Below are positions 23,101 to 29,100 of a stretch of 64,000 nucleotides of DNA, one piece after another. The notes under the pieces were generated by a model, which did not search any database, was not told the origin of the DNA, and saw only the letters and a program-made list of their open reading frames with translations. This DNA comes from Neoarius graeffei. Lineage: Eukaryota > Chordata > Actinopteri > Siluriformes > Ariidae. The translations under genes and the position numbers were made by a program. Where the stretch lies: the NCBI RefSeq assembly GCF_027579695.1, contig NC_083592.1, positions 36,090,714-36,154,713 of the forward strand, read 5' to 3'. Each line of letters begins with the position of its first letter. The stretch's first letter is position 1.

Positions 23101-26100
23101 GTGTGAATGGTTGTCTGTGTCTATGTGTCAGCCCTGTGATGACCTGGCGACTTGTCCAGGGTGTACCCCGCCTTTCGCCCGTAGTCAGCTGGGATAGGCT
23201 CCAGCTTGCCTGCGACCCTGTAGAAGGATAAAGCGGCTAGAGATAATGAGATGAGATGAGATAAGCTAGTGAATTAGCAAATCTGAGCTGATCCTTTGTT
23301 CTTCTCAACCCCACGTGGTGGCTCACCTCCCCCACACACAAACACACCTTAGCTAGCAATCAAAGCTAACCCTTTTGTTTTAGGCCACAAGGCCACACAC
23401 ACACAAACACACCTTAGCTAGCAATCAAAGCTAACCCTTTTGTTTTAGGCCATAAGGCCACACACGCACACACGCTCTCATACACACACACACAGATATA
23501 TCACTGTTTTTTTATCATTGTTATAATAAATCCAATTATTCTGTTAAACTGTGTCTGTTGTTGTACCGATATTTTTGAAGTCAGACAATTTCAAATAACT
23601 CAAAAGTGTACATACAGTAAGTGCTATTGGCTGTCTTTGTAATACGGTAAGTAATACATTTAGCTGTTTGGTAATTTATTATTAAACACCAAAAATTAAT
23701 GGTATTATTAATGAGACTGATTCAATGAGACTGATTCAATGAGAATGATTCAATGAGACTGATTCAATGGTATGATTCAATGAGACTGATTCAATTCAAT
23801 GATTTAATGAGACTGATTCAATGAAAACGATTCAATGAGACTGATTCAATGAAAACGATTCAATGAGACTGATTCAATGGTATGATTCAATGAGACTGAT
23901 TCAATTCAATGATTTAATGAGATTAATCACTTAAGACCAATTGCACATACATATACCCTACATTTGTTTAACTGGGTTCTCTTTATCTACTTTTAGGACT
24001 TCTGTGAAAATCTGATGTTGTTTTAGGTCATATTTATGCAGAAATATATAAAATTCTAAAGGGTTCACAAACTTTCAAGCACCGCTGTATGAGACACTAA
24101 GTAATGAAATAGACTCTCATTATTATGAGACAGAAAGTCAGGTGAATTATGAGATAAGATCTCACTATTATGAGGTAGAAAGTCATAATTATGAGACAAT
24201 TATTTCATTATTATGAGACATTAAGTCAGAATTATGTGAAATCTTCTCATTATTATGATGGCAGAATGGCCAGATAAATCATAAATAAAAATCATTTCTC
24301 AGACCAGCTTCCATAACCAGGAGTAACCGGACCAGTTGGACAACTTTTCCCACGTTTCACTTCAGTCTAATACACACCCTGAACCATTCACAGGAAAACA
24401 TGAAGTAGAAACAGCAGGAAGCATTTCAACAAAATATCTGGAAGAGTTTTAAGCCAGGGCGGCACAGTGGTGTAGTGGTTAGTGCTGTCGCCTCACAGCA
24501 AGAAGGTCCGGGTTCGAGCCCTGTTGCCGGCGAGGGCCTTTCTGTGCGGAGTTTGCATGTTCTCCCTGTGTCCATGTGGGTTTCCTCTGGGTGCTCCGGT
24601 TTCCCCCACAGTCCAAAGACATGCAGGTTAGGTTAACTGGTGACTCTAAATTGACCGTGAGTGTGAATGGTTGTCTGTGTCTATGCGTCAGCCCTGTGAT
24701 GACCTGGTGACTTGTCCAGGGTGTACCCCGCCTTTCGCCCGTAGTCAGCTGGGATAGGCTCCAGCTTGCCTGTGACCCTGTAGAACAGGATAAAGCGGCT
24801 AGAGATAATGAGATGAGTTTTAAGCCATACTGTGGCAGCGGGGGCGTGGTCAAGCACCGGTCTGTGACAGGAGGGCGGAGTTGGGGAAGGTAAGTGGCAG
24901 AATCGCTTCACCTGAGTGTCATTAACCTGTGTTTTGTGTGTTCTCCCCAGTAAACCGCCCTATTTAAGGAGGGAGAGCGAGAGCAGAGGGAGAACCGGAC
25001 GAGACGCTGTGTGTGTCTCTCGCGCCAGTGAAAACTTGATTGCAACTCTGAAAAGTGTGGCAATAAAGCCGGTTTACAAACCTGATCTCTGTCCTGCCGT
25101 CCTCTGTGCTCCACCCCCACACGCGATTCACGCAACAGTGGTGCCGAAACCCGGGACCGTGGAGCACCTGTCCTGCAGCCCCATGGAATCCTCCCCGTTC
25201 GCGGACTTGGTCCACGCCCTCGCCACGGCCCAGCAGAGCCAGCACCAGGCGCTCGTTACACTCCGGAAGGAGCAGGAGCGCCGCTTCGAAGCCCTGGTAC
25301 TGGCTCAACAGGAAGACCGCGAGGCGTTCCGGCGCCTCCTCGCGTCGGCGGGGTCCACCAGCGCCCCGGCCGCGGGCCCATCTCCCATCACTTTGACTAA
25401 GATGGGCCCGCAGGACGACCCCGAGGCGTTCATCGCATTATTCGAACAGGTCGCCGAAGCCTCGGGGTGGCCGATGGAACAGCGCGCGGCGCGCCTCCTC
25501 CCCCTCCTGACGGGAGAGGCGCAGCTAGCCGCACTACAGCTCCCCGCCGACCACCGGCTGGCCTACGCCGACCTTCGCCGGGCTGTCCTCCAGCGCGTGG
25601 GGCGCACGCCGGAGCAGCAGCGCCAGCGCTTCCGCGCGCTGCGTATGGAGGAAGTCGGCAGCCCGTTTGCGTTCGGCCAGCAGCTCCGGGACGCCTGCTG
25701 GCGGTGGCTGAGGGCCGAAGATCGCGACGCCGAGGGGATCATCGACCAGGTGGCGCTGGAGCAGTTCGTCGCCCGCCTACCCGCCGGAACCGCGGAGTGG
25801 GTCCAGTGCCACCGCCCGGCGTCGCTGGATCAGGCCGTAGGACTGGCGGAGGATCATCTGGCGGCTGTCCCGGCGGCAGGACAACAGATGTCTTCTTCTC
25901 TCTCCTCTTCTCTCTCTCTCTCTCTTCCCCCTCCTCCCGTGTCCCGTCCTCGCCCCATTCCCCCACCACGGAGGCGGGGGCCGGCCCCACCCCAGCCGGC
26001 CCGCCGCACCCGTGGTGCCCTCCCGTTTCTCCCTTCTATGTCTGTCTCTCCCCCCCCTCAGGTGAGTGACCCCCAGTCCACAGCTGCAGAGGGGAGGCCC

Positions 26101-29100
26101 GGGCCGGTTTGCTGGCGCTGCGGGGAACCGGGCCACCTGCAGCAACAGTGTGCCGCGATGGAGGTGGGGGCGGTGGTGCGGATCCCCGACGCGCCAGAGG
26201 CTGCCCTCGATCAGGCCGGAGCATATCGCATACCGGTAAGTGTACAAGGGGCGACCTATCAGGCGTTGGTGGATTCGGGTTGCAACCAGACCTCGATCCG
26301 CCAAAGCCTGGTGCAAGACGAGGCATTGGGGGGAGCACAAGGGGTGAAGGTGTTGTGTGTGCACGGGGATGTCCACTGCTACCCGTTGGTGTCGGTCCAC
26401 ATACATTTCAGAGGGGACAAATCTATAGTGAAGGCGGCGGTTAATCCTCGCCTTACCCACTCTTTAATCTTGGGGACTGATTGGCCGGGATTCCGGGGGT
26501 TGATGGCACACCTGGTAAAGAGTGGGTCCTGCCGGTTAGCCGGGGGGGGTCCCGGTGTCGTTTTGGCTGGGGCTGCGGTCGCAGGGCCATCTACGTCATC
26601 TCCGCGACAGAGTGAGGGGCCCCCGGCTCCTCCTCTTTCTATTGGGGAATCCCTCGCGGATTTCCCACTGGAACAATCGCGAGACGAAACTCTGCGACAC
26701 GCGTTTGACCAAGTGAGAGTAATCGATGGTCAAACGCTCCAGCCGAATGCCACCCCGACCTTCCCCCATTTTTCCATTTTAAAAGATAGGTTATACCGAG
26801 TGACGCAGGACACTCAGACGAAGGAGCGTGTCACCCAGTTGTTAATTCCAAAGAGCCGTCGGGAATTGGTATTCCAGGCGGCTCACTTTAATCCCATGGC
26901 GGGACACCTCGGGCAGGATAAAACACTCGCCCGGATAATGGCCCGATTCTATTGGCCGGGGATTCGCGGCGACGTCCGTAAGTGGTGTACGGCGTGCCGC
27001 GAATGTCAGTTAGTAAACCCAGCGGCCATTCCAAAAGCGCCCTTGCGCCCCCTACCATTAATCGAGACCCCGTTTGAACGAATTGGGATGGATCTCGTCG
27101 GGCCATTAGATCGGTCAACACGAGGGTACCGCTTTATATTGGTTCTGGTGGACTATGCAACGCGATACCCGGAAGCGGTGCCTCTTCGCAATATCTCCGC
27201 ACGTAGTATTGCAGAGGCTCTCTTCCACGTCATCTCCCGGGTCGGAATCCCGAAAGAGATTCTGACTGATCAAGGCACCTCGTTTATGTCACGAACACTG
27301 GCCGAACTGTATGGGCTACTGGGTATTAAGCCGATCCGCACCAGCGTGTATCACCCACAAACGGACGGTTTAGTCGAACGGTTCAACCGCACCCTCAAGA
27401 ATATTATCAAAAAATTCGTAAGTGAGGACGCACGTAACTGGGATAAGTGGCTCGAACCCTTGTTGTTTGCAGTGCGAGAGGTCCCCCAAGCCTCCACGGG
27501 GTTCTCCCCATTTGAATTACTGTATGGGCGTAAGCCGCGCGGCATCTTAGATGTACTGCGGGAAAATTGGGAGGAGGGACCTTCGCAGAGCAAAAATGAA
27601 ATTCAATACGTTATGGATCTGCGCGCAAAACTCCACACGCTCACCCACTTAACTCAGGAGAATTTGCGGCAGGCCCAGGAACGGCAAACCCGCCTGTACA
27701 ACAAGGGCACGCGCCTTAGAGAGTTCACTCCGGGAGATAAGGTACTCGTCCTGTTGCCCACGTCGAGCTCCAAATTAATCGCCAAGTGGCAAGGGCCCTT
27801 TGAGGTCACACGGCGAGTCGGGGATGTCGACTATGAGGTTAGGCGAACGGACAGGGAGGGGGCGCTACAGATCTACCACCTCAATCTGCTGAAGCTCTGG
27901 AATGAGGAGGTCCCCGTGGCGTTGGTGTCGGTAGTTCCGGAGAAGGCGGAGCTGGGGCCGGAGATCCAAAAAGGGTCATTGGCATCTCGCACCTCTCCGG
28001 TCCCCTGTGGAGACCACCTCTCCCCGACCCAACTCACGGAGGTCGCCCAGTTGCAGGCCGAGTTTTCGGATGTGTTCTCGCCCCTGCCCGGTCGCACCAA
28101 CCTCATAGAACACCACATAGAGACGCCCCCGGGGGTGGTAGTGCGTAGCCGACCTTATAGATTGCCCGAACACAAAAAAAAGGTGGTTCGGGAAGAACTT
28201 CAGGCCATGCTCGAAATGGGCATCGTCGAGGAGTCCCACAGTGACTGGAGCAGCCCGGTGGTCCTGGTTCCCAAGGCCGACGGCTCGGTCCGGTTCTGCG
28301 TGGACTATAGAAAAGTCAATGCGGTGTCTAAATTCGACGCGTACCCAATGCCTCGTATTGATGAGCTGCTTGATCGACTAGGCACGGCTCGCTTTTACTC
28401 GACACTGGATTTGACGAAGGGATATTGGCAGATCCCCTTGACTCCATTATCCCGGGAAAAAACGGCCTTTTCCACACCGTTCGGCTTACACCAGTTCGTC
28501 ACACTTCCGTTTGGGCTGTTTGGGGCGCCCGCTACGTTTCAGCGGCTGATGGACCGGATCCTCCGGCCCCACGCCACCTATGCGGCCGCTTATTTAGACG
28601 ACATAATCATTTATAGTAATGACTGGCAGCGGCACCTGCAACACCTGAGGGCCGTCCTTAGGTCGCTGAGGCGGGCGGGGCTCACTGCCAACCCGAAGAA
28701 GTGTGCGATTGGGCGGGTGGAAGTACGGTATCTGGGCTTCCACTTGGGTAACGGGCAGGTGCGTCCCCAAATTAATAAGACAGCAGCGATTGCGGCCTGC
28801 CCGAGACCCAAGACCAAAAAGGGGGTGAGACAGTTCCTGGGGCTGGCTGGCTATTATCGTAGGTTCATACCTAATTATTCGGACGTCACCAGCCCGCTGA
28901 CTGACCTCACTAAAAAGGGGGCGCCAGACCCGGTCCAGTGGACGGAGCAGTGCCAGCGGGCTTTCTCTGAGGTAAAGGCTGCACTGTGTGGGGGGCCACT
29001 TTTGCACTCCCCTGACTTCTCTCTCCCCTTTTTGTTGCAGACGGATGCGTCGGACAGAGGGCTGGGGGCCGTTTTGTCCCAGCAGGTGGGGGGAGAGGAC

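Larger units (their letters stand above)
22082..23962. mobile_element. LTR-like element TGTAGG...CCTACA in Tc1 repeat
   Basis: The ends TGTAGG and CCTACA are perfect inverse 6-mers. TTTG is duplicated on both sides (22078-22081 and 23963-23966), and removing the element restores the Tc1 terminal repeat. Net of a nested SINE it is about 1.5 kb. The left part looks promoter-like: ACTACAAATCCCATCAGCC resembles a STAF/ZNF143 site, CTATAAGTGAC a TATA box. An AATAAA lies near 23525. No coding frame is evident. A solo LTR is the best reading; another kind of non-autonomous element is possible. Confidence 0.65.
22003..24087. mobile_element. Lone Tc1 family A terminal repeat, split by an insertion
   Basis: 22003-22081 (TTTTGCCACTCACAGATATG...GTCTCATTTG) and 23963-24087 (TTTGTTTAACTGGG...CAAGCACCGCTG) together form one roughly 200-bp terminal repeat of the family found intact at 998-2597. 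The two halves are separated by the LTR-like element at 22082-23962. The rest of this Tc1 copy is gone. Confidence 0.88.

Noticed and set aside
24916-25182. Start of the retroelement protein at the ATG in the left LTR
   Set aside because: The in-frame ATG at 24916 is in U3 upstream of the TATA-like box and primer site, and the same codons recur as an isolated frame in the right LTR (29535-29765). The start at 25183 is preferred.
25739-26460. Minus-strand 227-codon frame as an antisense gene
   Set aside because: Antisense to Gag and protease with no motif; expected from GC-biased codon use.
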